Origin: Actinoplanes sp. SE50/110 | GTDB lineage: Bacteria; Actinomycetota; Actinomycetes; Mycobacteriales; Micromonosporaceae | NCBI RefSeq assembly: GCF_900119315.1 | Contig: NZ_LT827010.1 | Coordinates: 4,559,001 to 4,623,000, forward strand | DNA length: 64,000 nucleotides | Direction: 5' to 3' | Shown here: in pieces, positions 24,338 to 33,186 of the stretch | How positions within the stretch are numbered: the first letter of the stretch is position 1 | How the letters are laid out: each line of letters opens with the position of its first letter | The notes under the pieces: model-generated | Seen by the model: the letters and a program-made list of their open reading frames with translations, nothing else | What the model was told of the DNA's origin: nothing | Databases searched by the model: none | Position numbers and translations under genes: made by a program

Positions 24338-25527
24338 CAGAACGCCAGCACCGAGACCGTTGCGTTGTGGAAACCGGAGGAGCCGGAGACCCTCGCGAAC
24401 TCCCCGTAGGTGAACAGACCACCGGCCTGCGCCCCGGCCAACGCTGCTCGCACCGCACCGGCTTCGGCACCGACCCGCTCACTGAACAGGGCGGTGCGCG
24501 CGGTGCAGCTGAACACGAGCGCGCCCCTCGGTGACCCGGCAAGCTGGCCGACCGCCTCGGCGGTCGCCTGCCGGGCCGCGTCGATGAGCTCCTCGAAACT
24601 GCTCTCCATGACCTGTACGACCGCATAGTCACTGACGTAGCCGAACATGACGAGACCACCGTCCGGGGTGCAGTCCAGGATGTGGCGCACGTCGAACCGC
24701 CCGGAGGCGTTCGGCAATCCCAGGGGCCGGTCCATCACGAGACCCGCGAAGGACATGCCGGTGTCCTCACCGGTACCGCAGCCACGCATCGCGAGGTACG
24801 CCTCGCGGGCCGGCCGGCCGTCGATCTCGCGGATCACGTTGCCCTCCGCGCGCGTGACGATCATGGGCTCGCCAGTGGGCCGCCAGCCGTGCTGGACCGC
24901 CACACCGAGCGGAACGGGCGAGTTGATCCACACGGCGACCACCCCGTTGTGCAGCACGCGGCCCTCGCCGAGCTGGTACGTCCTGGCCATCCGCAACGGT
25001 TCTGCCGCCGCGCCGCCGACGATGGGCACCGTGGCGCCGGCGACCGCGTATGCCCCGCGCAGCACCTCACGCTGGTCGCCGGCGAGACCGTCGGAAAGGA
25101 TCATCAGGACCGAATGCGGGTGCCGTACGCCGGCTTTCGCGCGAGCCGATTCCACCACCTGGCGGGTGACCCCGGCGATGTCATCGGCAAGCGGTTCGCC
25201 GGCGGCCACGCCGAACGACGCACCGTGGGCCGGGACGTAGACCGCGGTGCAACCGGCCGACACGTGCTCGGCCTCGGTGAACGATGCGAACGACGAGCAG
25301 CCGACCACCGTGGCATCGCCCGCCGCCGCCTCAGCCGCGGCAAGGACGATCGCGGGCTCCAGGTCGAAGGTCGGAAAGACGATGACGAGGTCACCGGCGG
25401 CCGGCACCCGGCCGCCGAGTGCCTGCAGCACCGACTCGGCGGCGGCTGTCGCCGCGTCACTCCCGCAACTGTGCCCCGACCCGATCGGAGCTGCTCGGGT
25501 AACGATTGCGCCCATTCGGAACTCCAT
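24337..25527 (-). CDS. FIST-domain sensory protein
   Basis: A 396-residue protein with FIST N and FIST C domains: the N-terminal part contains VIVFPTFDLEP and VVGCSSFASF, and the C-terminal part contains GALVFSCTARTALFSERVG, the usual FIST_C ending pattern. FIST domains are thought to bind small ligands such as amino acids and usually feed two-component or cyclic di-GMP systems. The gene is directly upstream of the diguanylate cyclase and overlaps it by one base. ATGs at 25527 and 25515 are both possible starts. Confidence 0.83.
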   Translation of the reverse strand: MEFRMGAIVTRAAPIGSGHSCGSDAATAAAESVLQALGGRVPAAGDLVIVFPTFDLEPAIVLAAAEAAAGDATVVGCSSFASFTEAEHVSAGCTAVYVPAHGASFGVAAGEPLADDIAGVTRQVVESARAKAGVRHPHSVLMILSDGLAGDQREVLRGAYAVAGATVPIVGGAAAEPLRMARTYQLGEGRVLHNGVVAVWINSPVPLGVAVQHGWRPTGEPMIVTRAEGNVIREIDGRPAREAYLAMRGCGTGEDTGMSFAGLVMDRPLGLPNASGRFDVRHILDCTPDGGLVMFGYVSDYAVVQVMESSFEELIDAARQATAEAVGQLAGSPRGALVFSCTARTALFSERVGAEAGAVRAALAGAQAGGLFTYGEFARVSGSSGFHNATVSVLAF

Positions 25528-25639
25528 CTTCGCGGGGGTTCTCTCCTGGAGCCCATCGGCAGGGCGGCCGCGAGTCTGAGAGATGGCCGAACCGGTGGTG
25601 ACGCCCCGTGCACCCGGTTCCCGGCAACGACCTCACCTT

Positions 25640-26632
25640 CTACCGGGACTGTGCCTGCGTGACCGGCGCGCCGGTCAGCACCTCGGGGACGTCGCGGCGC
25701 CCGGTGAGCGGGCCGGTGGTGGTGCCGTAACCGACGCGCAGGGCCAGCTGGGGGTACCCGGTGCGGCCCAGGGAACGGCGGAGCTGGTCGCGGGCGGCGG
25801 GCACCTCGATCGGCTGCGAGATCAGCGAGGTGGCCAGGCCGGCGGCGGTGGCGGTGAGCAGCACCTTCTGCAGGGCCTGACCGGCGACGACCTGGTCGAG
25901 GCGGCGGTCGCCCGCGACGCCGAGGATGCCGATCAGCGGTTCGGGTTCGTAGTCGCGGCCGGGGGCGCGGTGCCGGTCGCTGAGGATGCGCTGGGGGAGC
26001 AGGTCCTGCGGTTCGGTGATCGGGGCGCCGGCGTGTGCGGGGATGCCGTCGGGGGCACTGCCGGCGTCGGTCCAGGCGATCATTTCGGCCTGGTACGCGG
26101 TGTCGCGGCGCAGGACGCGGTCGGCGCTGTGCGCGATCTGCGCGAAGCCGGCCAGGGCGGCCATGCCGACCAGCAGGTCGAGCCAGGCGTGTTCGCTGCG
26201 GGCCGCCTCGACCAGCCGGATCCGGGCGGTGGCCGGGACCGGGTCGGGCCAGAACGGGTTGCGGTGGCTGTGCCGGCGGGTGATGGCGGCGTGCAGGTCC
26301 TGCTCGGCGTATGTGGGCGGGCGCTCCCGGCCGGGGGTGAGCCGGGCGACCAGGTCGGGGCGGTCGCTGTCGGCGGTCAGCAGCACGTCGGCGGGGCGGC
26401 CGGCGACGGCCAGGGCCAGCCGGGCGTTGTAGGTGGCGGCGCCGCACGCGAGCCGGGCGGCCCAGCCCGCGGAATCGGCGACCCGCAGCTGGCGGGACGG
26501 GTCGGCGAGGATCTCGATGGCGCCGCCGGCCAGCCGGAACCGCCACGGCTGGCTGTTGTGCAGCGACGGTGCGCGGATGCCCGCGGCGGCGGCACGGTGC
26601 AGGTCGGTGTCGTCGTAGGTGGCCATGATCAT
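25640..26632 (-). CDS. Acg-family FMN-dependent nitroreductase-like protein
   Basis: A 330-residue protein of the Acg (Rv2032-like) nitroreductase family: an N-terminal APSLHNSQPWRFRL signature, a central RRHSHRNPF segment and a C-terminal ISQPIEVPAARDQLRRSL. In mycobacteria Acg is controlled by DosR and binds FMN without typical nitroreductase activity. It lies downstream of the histidine kinase gene on the same strand. A DevR-box-like palindrome occurs about 80 bases upstream of its start. A truncated second copy lies at 29206-29375. Starts at 26632 or 26626 are both possible. Confidence 0.85.
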   Translation of the reverse strand: MIMATYDDTDLHRAAAAGIRAPSLHNSQPWRFRLAGGAIEILADPSRQLRVADSAGWAARLACGAATYNARLALAVAGRPADVLLTADSDRPDLVARLTPGRERPPTYAEQDLHAAITRRHSHRNPFWPDPVPATARIRLVEAARSEHAWLDLLVGMAALAGFAQIAHSADRVLRRDTAYQAEMIAWTDAGSAPDGIPAHAGAPITEPQDLLPQRILSDRHRAPGRDYEPEPLIGILGVAGDRRLDQVVAGQALQKVLLTATAAGLATSLISQPIEVPAARDQLRRSLGRTGYPQLALRVGYGTTTGPLTGRRDVPEVLTGAPVTQAQSR

Positions 26633-26710
26633 CAGTCCTCTCGGCAGGTCACCGCCGCGGCCAGGAAACGCCGGTTTGTTTCACGATGCCGGGCCGGCGG
26701 GCCGGTGGTC

Positions 26711-26727
26711 AGGGCCGAAGGACCTTT
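26711..26727 (-). promoter_or_regulatory. DevR/DosR-box-like palindrome
   Basis: On the minus strand this reads AAAGGTCCTTCGGCCCT, an imperfect inverted repeat (GGTCC...GGCCC around TTC) resembling the DosR/DevR binding consensus. It is placed about 80 bases upstream of the Acg-like gene, and the matching response regulator gene is about 1.8 kb away. Confidence 0.5.
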
Positions 26728-26790
26728 TCCGGGGTTCGGTCGCCGCCGGGGAGCGGCCCGGTGGCCGGTGCCGGAGTCGGTTGCCGATGG

Positions 26791-28506
26791 TCAAGTGCCG
26801 AGCGGGACCCGCCAGGTCACCGTGGTCCCGGTGCCGTCCGCCCGGGGCCCCGTGCTGAACGTGCCGCCCAGGTCGTCGGCACGGTCGGCCATGTTGACCA
26901 GGCCACCGCGGGCCCGCGCCGGATCGAAGCCGATCCCGTCGTCCTCCACCCGCAGCGTGACCTCCGTGTTGCCGGCGTGCACGCTGACCCGGGCACTGCG
27001 CGCCTGCGCGTGCCGGGCGACATTCGACAGTGCCTCGCGCAGCACGGCGAGCAGCTCGGGAACGACGTCGTCGGGCACCACACTGTCGATCGGCCCGGTG
27101 GTGTCGAGCACCGGGGTGAACCCGAGGGTGCCGGCCGCCGCGGTCACCGCCTCGCGGAGCTCCGCCCGCAGCGACGGACCCACCGGGGCGCGCAGCTCGA
27201 AGATGGACGAGCGGATGTCGCGGATCGTCGCGTCCAGATCGTTGACCGCGGTGTTGATCCGGTCCGCCACCTCCGGGCGGGTGGCGTGGACGATCGCGGC
27301 CTGCAACTGCATGCCGGTGGCGAACAACCGCTGGATCACCACGTCGTGCAGGTCCCGGGCGATCCGCTCACGGTCCTCCAGGACCAGCAGCAGACCGCGT
27401 TCCTCCTGGGCGCGGGCCCGCTGCAGGGCCAGCGAGGCCTGTCCGGCGAAGCTGGCCAGCAGCACCGCGTCCTCGTCGCCGAGCGGCTGGGCGCTGGGCT
27501 GGGCGACGAGCAGCACGCCGTGCAGCATGTCGGTGCCGCTGAGCGGGGCGGCCAGCGCCGGACCGTCGGGCACCGGGACCGGCCAGTCGGCGACCGTCGG
27601 CAGGCGCGGCACGTGCCGATACGTCTCCCGACCCAGGTCGGCCAGGGCCGTGTCCTCGACCAGCAGCGACCTGCCGGTGAGAGTGGCGCAGCCCGGGTCG
27701 GCGCCGTCGGCGACCTCGACCGTGTACCGCCCGGTCACCTCGTCGTGCAGCAGGACCATCACCAGATCGGAGCCGGACAGCTCGCGGGCCCGGCGGGCGA
27801 TCAGCCGCAGCGCATCGGTGCGCTGCACGTCGCCGAGCAGCACGCTGGTGATCTCCGCGGTCGCGGTGAGCCAGCGGGCCCGGCGCTGGGCGACGGCGAA
27901 CAGGCGGGCGTTGTCGATCGCGACGCCCGCGGCGGCGGCCAGGGCGACGACGATCTCCTCGTCGTCCTCGCTGAACTCGGCGGCGCCCTGCTTCTCGGCG
28001 AGGTACAGGTTGCCGAAGATCTGGTCCCGGGTGCGGACCGGCACGCCGAGGAAGCTGTGCATCGGCGGGTGGTTCGGCGGGAAGCCGAACGAGTCGGGGT
28101 GCCGGGTGATGTCCGGCAGCCGCACCGGTTTCGGATCGGTGATCAGCAGGCCGAGCACGCCGCGGCCGTGCGGCAGGTCGCCGATCCGGGCGTGCGCCGC
28201 CGGGTCGATGCCGTGCGTGATGAAGTCGGCGAGCTGGGTGCGGTCGGCGCCGATCACGCCGAGTGCGCCGTACCGGGCGCCGGCCAGCGCGCATGCCGCC
28301 TCGACGATGCGTTGCAGGGTGCTGCGCAGGTCGAGGTCGCTGCCGATGCCGACGACCGCGTCGAGCAGGGCGCGCAGCCGCTCCCGGCTGGACATCACCT
28401 CGCCGACCCGGTCGAGCATCTCGTGCAGCAGCTCGTCGAGGCGGACCCGCGACAGCGGGCTCAAACCCAGCGACGGCGGTCCGTCCCCGGCAATCGGATC
28501 ACCCAT
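26791..28506 (-). CDS. devS: DevS/DosS-like GAF-GAF histidine kinase
   Basis: A 571-residue kinase with two GAF domains (about residues 50-205 and 215-365), a DHp helix with the phospho-accepting His387 in RIARDLHDVVIQRLF, and an HATPase domain (LREALSNVARHA, VEDDGIGFD, GLVNMADRA). GAF-A contains GFPPNHPPMHSFLG; His146 aligns with the region of the haem-ligand histidine (H149) of mycobacterial DosS, so a haem-based oxygen/NO/CO sensor is likely. It is divergent from the response regulator gene, with only 52 bases between them, and it precedes the Acg-like gene. Confidence 0.88.
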   Translation of the reverse strand: MGDPIAGDGPPSLGLSPLSRVRLDELLHEMLDRVGEVMSSRERLRALLDAVVGIGSDLDLRSTLQRIVEAACALAGARYGALGVIGADRTQLADFITHGIDPAAHARIGDLPHGRGVLGLLITDPKPVRLPDITRHPDSFGFPPNHPPMHSFLGVPVRTRDQIFGNLYLAEKQGAAEFSEDDEEIVVALAAAAGVAIDNARLFAVAQRRARWLTATAEITSVLLGDVQRTDALRLIARRARELSGSDLVMVLLHDEVTGRYTVEVADGADPGCATLTGRSLLVEDTALADLGRETYRHVPRLPTVADWPVPVPDGPALAAPLSGTDMLHGVLLVAQPSAQPLGDEDAVLLASFAGQASLALQRARAQEERGLLLVLEDRERIARDLHDVVIQRLFATGMQLQAAIVHATRPEVADRINTAVNDLDATIRDIRSSIFELRAPVGPSLRAELREAVTAAAGTLGFTPVLDTTGPIDSVVPDDVVPELLAVLREALSNVARHAQARSARVSVHAGNTEVTLRVEDDGIGFDPARARGGLVNMADRADDLGGTFSTGPRADGTGTTVTWRVPLGT

Positions 28507-28558
28507 GCCGCACAGGCTAGCTTGGCCGCCGCGGCGCCCTCACGTGTAGAAAGAACCC

Positions 28559-29209
28559 ATGATTCGCGTCTTCCTGCTCGACGACCATGAGGTCGTCCGG
28601 CGCGGCCTGATCGACCTGCTGCAGGCCGCCGGTGACATCGAGGTGGTCGGTGAGTCCGGTTCGGCCCACGAGGCGGCGGCCCGCATCCCGGCGCTGCGGC
28701 CCGACGTGGCGGTGCTCGACGCCCGCCTGCCCGACGGCAGCGGCATCGACGTGTGCCGGGACGTGCGCGCCGTCGACTCGACGATCAAAGGCCTGATCCT
28801 CACGTCGTACGAGGATGACGAGGCGCTGTTCGCCGCGATCATGGCCGGGGCGTCCGGCTACGTGCTCAAACAGATCCGCGGCACCGACCTGGTCGACGCG
28901 GTCCGCCGGGTGGCGCAGGGCCAGTCGCTGCTCGACCCGGCGGTCACCCAGCGGGTACTGGAGCGGATCCGGCACGGCGTGGAGCAGCCCCGCGAGCTGG
29001 CCGGCCTCACCGACCAGGAACGCAGGATCCTGGAGCTGATCGCCGAGGGCCTGACCAACCGGGACATCGCCGGCCGGATGTTCCTGGCGGAGAAGACGGT
29101 GAAGAACTACGTGTCCAGCCTGCTGGCCAAGCTGGGGCTGGAACGCCGCACCCAGGCCGCGGTGCTGGCCACCCGCCTGCTGGGCGACCACCCGCACGGC
29201 GGTTCCTAG
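28559..29209 (+). CDS. devR: DevR/DosR-like NarL-family response regulator
   Basis: A 216-residue response regulator with acceptor Asp54 (AVLDARLPDGSG), Thr82 and Lys104. These are the same positions as in mycobacterial DosR. The C-terminal LuxR-type helix-turn-helix (LTDQERRILELIAEGLTNRD, KTVKNYVSSLLAKLGLERRT) matches DosR closely. It should bind DevR boxes and induce hypoxia and redox genes such as the Acg-like gene. It is divergent from its cognate kinase gene. Confidence 0.9.
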   Translation: MIRVFLLDDHEVVRRGLIDLLQAAGDIEVVGESGSAHEAAARIPALRPDVAVLDARLPDGSGIDVCRDVRAVDSTIKGLILTSYEDDEALFAAIMAGASGYVLKQIRGTDLVDAVRRVAQGQSLLDPAVTQRVLERIRHGVEQPRELAGLTDQERRILELIAEGLTNRDIAGRMFLAEKTVKNYVSSLLAKLGLERRTQAAVLATRLLGDHPHGGS

Positions 29210-29375
29210 ACGATCTCGACGACCTGCTCGGTGGCCAGCCGCGGGGTGTGCGGCGGGGCGGTGTGCTCCGGATCCTGCAGGCCCAGCCGGACAGCCAGGT
29301 GCGGCACCCCGACCCCGCCGAGCATCCGGCGCAGCGCGTCCCGGGTGAACGGCACCTCCACCGGTCCGGGCGGCG
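29206..29375 (-). pseudogene. C-terminal remnant of an Acg-family nitroreductase gene
   Basis: The minus strand encodes PVEVPFTRDALRRMLGGVGV, then PHLAVRLGL, ending EQVVEIV and a stop at 29208-29206. This aligns with the C-terminus of the intact Acg-like protein (PIEVPAARDQLRRSL, GYPQLALRVGYG). Nothing upstream continues the domain and no start is available, so about 55 codons of a 330-codon gene survive. The stop overlaps the end of the response regulator gene. It is a decayed paralogue left at the other end of the DosRS-like module. Confidence 0.7.
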
Positions 29376-29441
29376 CTGACCACCCTCAGCGGCACCGACG
29401 GGGACACGGTGGACGACGTCAGCGGGGGAGTAGAGCTTGCT

Positions 29442-29921
29442 TCAGGACAGAGCGGCGGCCCACACGGGGAAGGGATCCGGATTCTGCCGGCTCAGATCGG
29501 CCGAGTTCTGAACCTCGGTCAGCTCCGTCCAGGGGATCCTTCCCGGCTGAGCATCGGAGGCCGCAAGAAGAAGTACATCGGTGACCTCGGGCGTCAATCG
29601 GTAACGACCACCGAACGGGAGACTGTCCGCGGGCTTGGATGTCAACGAACAGCGAAGCTGCCCAGCCTGTTCGTCGTACCAGCAGTAGAAGATGCCCGGG
29701 CCGGGGCCGTGTCGCTTCGCCAGGTGCCGAACGACATGTTCCAGGGCGGCGGCAACGGCGGTGAGGTCAAAGCGGTTCGGCACACTGTAGTGCCACGTGT
29801 TCGTTCGATGTTCGGCTTCGAGGTCGTCTGCACGCAACGCGATCTCGGGATCATCCAGGTAGGACAACGTCATGACCGCCAACGGATCGCTCCCGATCGT
29901 GTCGTCCGCGGCGTGAGACAT
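29442..29921 (-). CDS. Hypothetical protein
   Basis: A 159-residue soluble protein starting MSHAADDTIGSDPLAVMTLS after a GGAG ribosome site (ATG at 29921). It contains NTWHYSVPNRFDLTAVAAAL, IFYCWYDEQAGQLRCSL and a C-terminal IPWTELTEVQNSADLS. The composition looks like a genuine globular protein, perhaps an immunity-type or regulatory protein, but I recognise no family. No operon partner is apparent. Sequence downstream of its stop abuts the decayed nitroreductase. Confidence 0.6.
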   Translation of the reverse strand: MSHAADDTIGSDPLAVMTLSYLDDPEIALRADDLEAEHRTNTWHYSVPNRFDLTAVAAALEHVVRHLAKRHGPGPGIFYCWYDEQAGQLRCSLTSKPADSLPFGGRYRLTPEVTDVLLLAASDAQPGRIPWTELTEVQNSADLSRQNPDPFPVWAAALS

Positions 29922-30107
29922 GCTCAACTCCGACCCTTGAGAGCCTCGACCGGCTGAATCACCACGCCGGCATGATCCCACACGTTACGCCAAGACCCTC
30001 CGCACCCAGCGTGCCCCCGCCGCCGTTGACGGCGCGTTGCGGGACGGGGTTCTCGTCGCTGGCCCGGGTGGGGCCGAGGCCGACCGTCGGGATCGCCGCG
30101 GATCCGG

Positions 30108-30141
30108 TGCCGCCGCCGGCACCGTGCCGGCGGCGGCGGCA
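30108..30141 (-). terminator. GC-rich hairpin after PBP-deacetylase gene
   Basis: TGCCGCCGCCGGCA (30108-30121) is repeated in inverted form at 30125-30141 with one extra GGC. It lies 4-37 bases beyond the stop of the minus-strand PBP/deacetylase gene. No T-run follows, so the call rests on position and stem strength only. Confidence 0.45.
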
Positions 30142-30144
30142 GTG

Positions 30145-32868
30145 TCACGGCGTGGTGTCCGGCCGCGGCGCGTCGGTCTTCGCCGGGAGTGCCGGCGTGG
30201 GGACGGGCACCGGCGAGGTCGAGGCGGACGGTGACGGGGAAGCCGATGCGGACGGTGACGCCGACGACGGGGACGGCGCCGGGGTGGTGGCGCCGGCGTG
30301 CGGGCCGGGCAGTGGCGAGGAGGTGATCGTCGTCTCCGGGAAGTCGAAGGTCCACCCCTCGGCGAGCAGGCCCGGGATCAGTTTGCGCAGCGCCTCCACG
30401 GTCTGCTTGCGGTCGCCGCCGCCGTCGTGGACGAGCACCACCGCCCGCGGTGTCAGCTGCGCCCGGATCCGCGACACGATCGTGTCGACGCCGGGCAGCG
30501 TCCAGTCGTCCGGGTCGACGACCCAGCCCAGCGGGGTGTGCCCGGCCTTGCCGCCGGCCTTCGCCGAGGGGCCGAAGTCGCCGTACGGGGCGCGGTAGTA
30601 GGTCACCGTCGCGCCCGGGACGGCCTCGGCGATGGCCGCGTCCGTCTCGGCGATGTCCGCCCGACTCTTGGCCTCCGAGACGATGCCCAGGTCGTCGTGG
30701 TGCATCGAGTGGTTGCACAGCCGGTGGCCGTCGGCCACGATGCGGCGCACCTGCTGCGGATACCAGCCGGCGTTCTCGCCGACCATGCAGAACGTCGCCT
30801 TGACGTGGTACCGGGCGAGCAGGTCGAGGACCGCCGGGGTGTAGTCGGACGGGCCGTCGTCGAAGGTCAGCGCGAGCCGTTTGCCGGGGTGCTCGGTGTG
30901 CACGACCGGCTCGTAACCGGCCGCGGCGGCGTGCAGATCGGTGACCGAGTCGGGGCTGTGTCCGCCGTGGCCGGTCTTGCCGAAGTCGCCCGTGTCGGCG
31001 CGCCCGACGTGCGCCGGTGCCGGCAGCGGCGTGACCGGCGCGCCCTGCAGCGCCGACCGGGTGAACTCGCGCCAGAGCTGGGCCGGGATCGTGTCACCCT
31101 CGATCCGCTTGTTCTTCGCGTCGCGCAGCGGCCCCGGTTTCGCCCTGCCGAGCCACACCGCGGTGGCCAGTTCCGGCGTGTAGCCGGCCATCCAGGCGTC
31201 CTGGTTGTCGCGCGTCTCGAGGTACTGCTGGGTGCCGGTCTTGCCGGCGGCCGGACGACCCGGGGTGAAACCGTGCTCCTGCACCACCGACCGCAACACC
31301 GTGGAGACGTCGGCGGCGATCTTCGGGTCGACCGCGGCGGTACCGCCGGTCGGCTCGGTGTAGTCGAAGCCGGTCGCCCCGGTCACCGAACGCACGAAGT
31401 GGCGCTGGTGCCGGTCGCCGTTGCCGGCCAGCGTCGCGTACACGGTGGCCAGGTCGCCCGGCGTGACCGGGTAACGACCCATGGCGATGTCGCCGCGGGT
31501 GTGGCCGGGGGCCGGGTCACCCTTGACATCCACCATCGACTTGGCCCCGTGGTAAGTGTCCGGAATGCCGAGCTTCACCGCCATGTCCCGGACCCGGTCC
31601 GGGCCGATCTCCGCGGTCACCGCGTAGAACGGCGTGTTCAGCGAGTCGACCATCGCGTGCTGCAGCGTGCAGTCGGCGCACTGCAGATCGTTGTGGTTGC
31701 GCAGGGGCACGCCCCGGTCCGGGAACAACCGCGGCGAGCTGCCGTCCCAGTGGGACTGATAGGCGATGCCCCGACCCAGCGCGGCCGCCAGCACGATCGG
31801 CTTGAACGTGGACGCGGCCGGGTGCAGAGCCGCCGCGTAGTCGAAGTAGCCGCTGCCGTGCTCGCCGCCGTAGTACGCCCGTACCCCACCGGTCGCCGGA
31901 TCGACCGCGACCAGGGCCGCCTGCAGGCCGGACGGCTGGCCGTGCAGTTGTGCCGCGACGGTGCCCACCGCGGCCTGCTGCGCCGCCGCGTCCAGCGTGG
32001 TGACCACCTGCAGGCCCTGGGTGTGCAGCTGCTGGGAGGTGATCTGGTGGGTGGACAACTCGCGTTCCACCTGGTCGACGACCAGACCGAGCGGGCCGCC
32101 GATCGGCGAGCCGGCCGGCTGCAGCTGCGGGTACGTCACCGCCGGGTCCACCCAGCCGTTGGCCTGGGCGCTCGCCAAGATCCAGTTCCAGCGCCGCCGG
32201 GCCGCCTTGGCGTCGTGGTCCGGGTCGTATCCCCAGGGATCCTTGATGACCGCGGCGAGCACCGCGCTCTGGGCGAAGTCGAGCCGATCCGGGGTGATCC
32301 CGAAGTAGGCGTGCGCGGCGGCGGCGATCCCGTACGCGCCCCGACCGAAGTAGATCGTGTTCAGGTACCGCTCCAGGATCTCGTCCTTGGAGTGCTCGCG
32401 TTCCAGGTTGAGGGCCAGCGCGAATTCCCGGGCCTTGCGGTTCACCGTGACGTTCTGGGTGAGGAAGGCGTTGCGGGCGTACTGCTGGGTGATCGTCGAG
32501 GCGCCCTGGTGCGCGCCGCCCGCGTCGGCCACCATGGCCCGCATCACGCCGCGCAGGGAGACGCCGACGTGGTGGTAGAAGTCGCGGTCCTCGGCGATCA
32601 GCACAGCCCGGCGCAGCTCGGGCGAGACGGCCGACAGCGCCACGTCGTTGTGGTCGGTGGCACCGACCCGGGCCAGGATGGTCCGACCGTCGCGGTAGTA
32701 CAGGACGGACGCCTGTGGCTCCGGGCTCACGCCGGGCACCGGCACGGATTCGACGTACGCCTCGGCTGCGGCCGCCCCCGCGCCGACCCAGAACAACAGT
32801 ACGGCGACGACGGTGGTCACCAGTCGGCGCCAGCGGACGGTTCGTTTCTCGATGGATTCCTGCTGCAC
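30145..32868 (-). CDS. PBP1-type transglycosylase/transpeptidase fused to CE4 deacetylase
   Basis: A 907-residue protein with three catalytic modules. After an N-terminal membrane anchor (about 15-38), a GT51 domain has the catalytic Glu93 in AEDRDFY and GASTITQQYARN (122-133). A penicillin-binding transpeptidase follows with Ser353-x-x-Lys356 (STFK), Ser409-Leu-Asn and KTG at 543-545. A CE4 polysaccharide deacetylase then spans about 660-845 with TFDDGP (668-673), His720/His724, RAPYG (759-763), DPDDW (785-789) and LVHD (812-815). A Ser/Pro/Ala-rich tail ends the protein. All modules keep their catalytic residues. It would polymerise, cross-link and possibly N-deacetylate peptidoglycan outside the membrane. 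The gene is monocistronic. Confidence 0.9.
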   Translation of the reverse strand: MQQESIEKRTVRWRRLVTTVVAVLLFWVGAGAAAAEAYVESVPVPGVSPEPQASVLYYRDGRTILARVGATDHNDVALSAVSPELRRAVLIAEDRDFYHHVGVSLRGVMRAMVADAGGAHQGASTITQQYARNAFLTQNVTVNRKAREFALALNLEREHSKDEILERYLNTIYFGRGAYGIAAAAHAYFGITPDRLDFAQSAVLAAVIKDPWGYDPDHDAKAARRRWNWILASAQANGWVDPAVTYPQLQPAGSPIGGPLGLVVDQVERELSTHQITSQQLHTQGLQVVTTLDAAAQQAAVGTVAAQLHGQPSGLQAALVAVDPATGGVRAYYGGEHGSGYFDYAAALHPAASTFKPIVLAAALGRGIAYQSHWDGSSPRLFPDRGVPLRNHNDLQCADCTLQHAMVDSLNTPFYAVTAEIGPDRVRDMAVKLGIPDTYHGAKSMVDVKGDPAPGHTRGDIAMGRYPVTPGDLATVYATLAGNGDRHQRHFVRSVTGATGFDYTEPTGGTAAVDPKIAADVSTVLRSVVQEHGFTPGRPAAGKTGTQQYLETRDNQDAWMAGYTPELATAVWLGRAKPGPLRDAKNKRIEGDTIPAQLWREFTRSALQGAPVTPLPAPAHVGRADTGDFGKTGHGGHSPDSVTDLHAAAAGYEPVVHTEHPGKRLALTFDDGPSDYTPAVLDLLARYHVKATFCMVGENAGWYPQQVRRIVADGHRLCNHSMHHDDLGIVSEAKSRADIAETDAAIAEAVPGATVTYYRAPYGDFGPSAKAGGKAGHTPLGWVVDPDDWTLPGVDTIVSRIRAQLTPRAVVLVHDGGGDRKQTVEALRKLIPGLLAEGWTFDFPETTITSSPLPGPHAGATTPAPSPSSASPSASASPSPSASTSPVPVPTPALPAKTDAPRPDTTP

Positions 32869-33142
32869 ACCCGCATAGACGAGGCCAAGAGCATTTCCGT
32901 GGCATGTGATCTTGTGTTACCGGACGGTCACTCACGTTTCCGGCCCGTTGACCAGCGGCTTCGGCAAGGTTGCACATGTGGGTGATGACATATGTCTCTA
33001 TTGCTATCCGCTGACGCAGGTGCCCGGCCGGCGATCCGCGTGGCGCCTCCCGCAACCGGACGAGAGGCGGCGCGCCCGGGGGAGCACAGGTGGCGGGCGA
33101 TGCGGTGGGGCCGAGGGTCGAGGACGCCGACTCCCGCGCCTG
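32869..33142. other. Intergenic region upstream of PBP-deacetylase gene
   Basis: This stretch includes the 5-prime flank of the PBP/deacetylase gene, with a somewhat AT-richer part at 32890-33010 that probably holds its promoter. I see no convincing ORF or named operator in it. Confidence 0.45.
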
Positions 33143-33180
33143 CCGCGGGACCGAGCCCGTTCGACGGCCCGGTCCCGCGG
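33143..33180 (-). terminator. Hairpin terminator after FAH gene
   Basis: CCGCGGGACCG (33143-33153) and CGGTCCCGCGG (33170-33180) are perfect 11-base inverted repeats. They lie just beyond the stop at 33187 of the minus-strand FAH-family gene. Position and stem strength support a terminator. Confidence 0.65.
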
Positions 33181-33186
33181 CGTTTC

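Noticed and set aside
30298..32985. 895-codon plus-strand frame opposite the PBP-deacetylase gene
   Set aside because: Val/Arg/Gly-rich antisense frame without any domain; the opposite strand has three intact catalytic modules.
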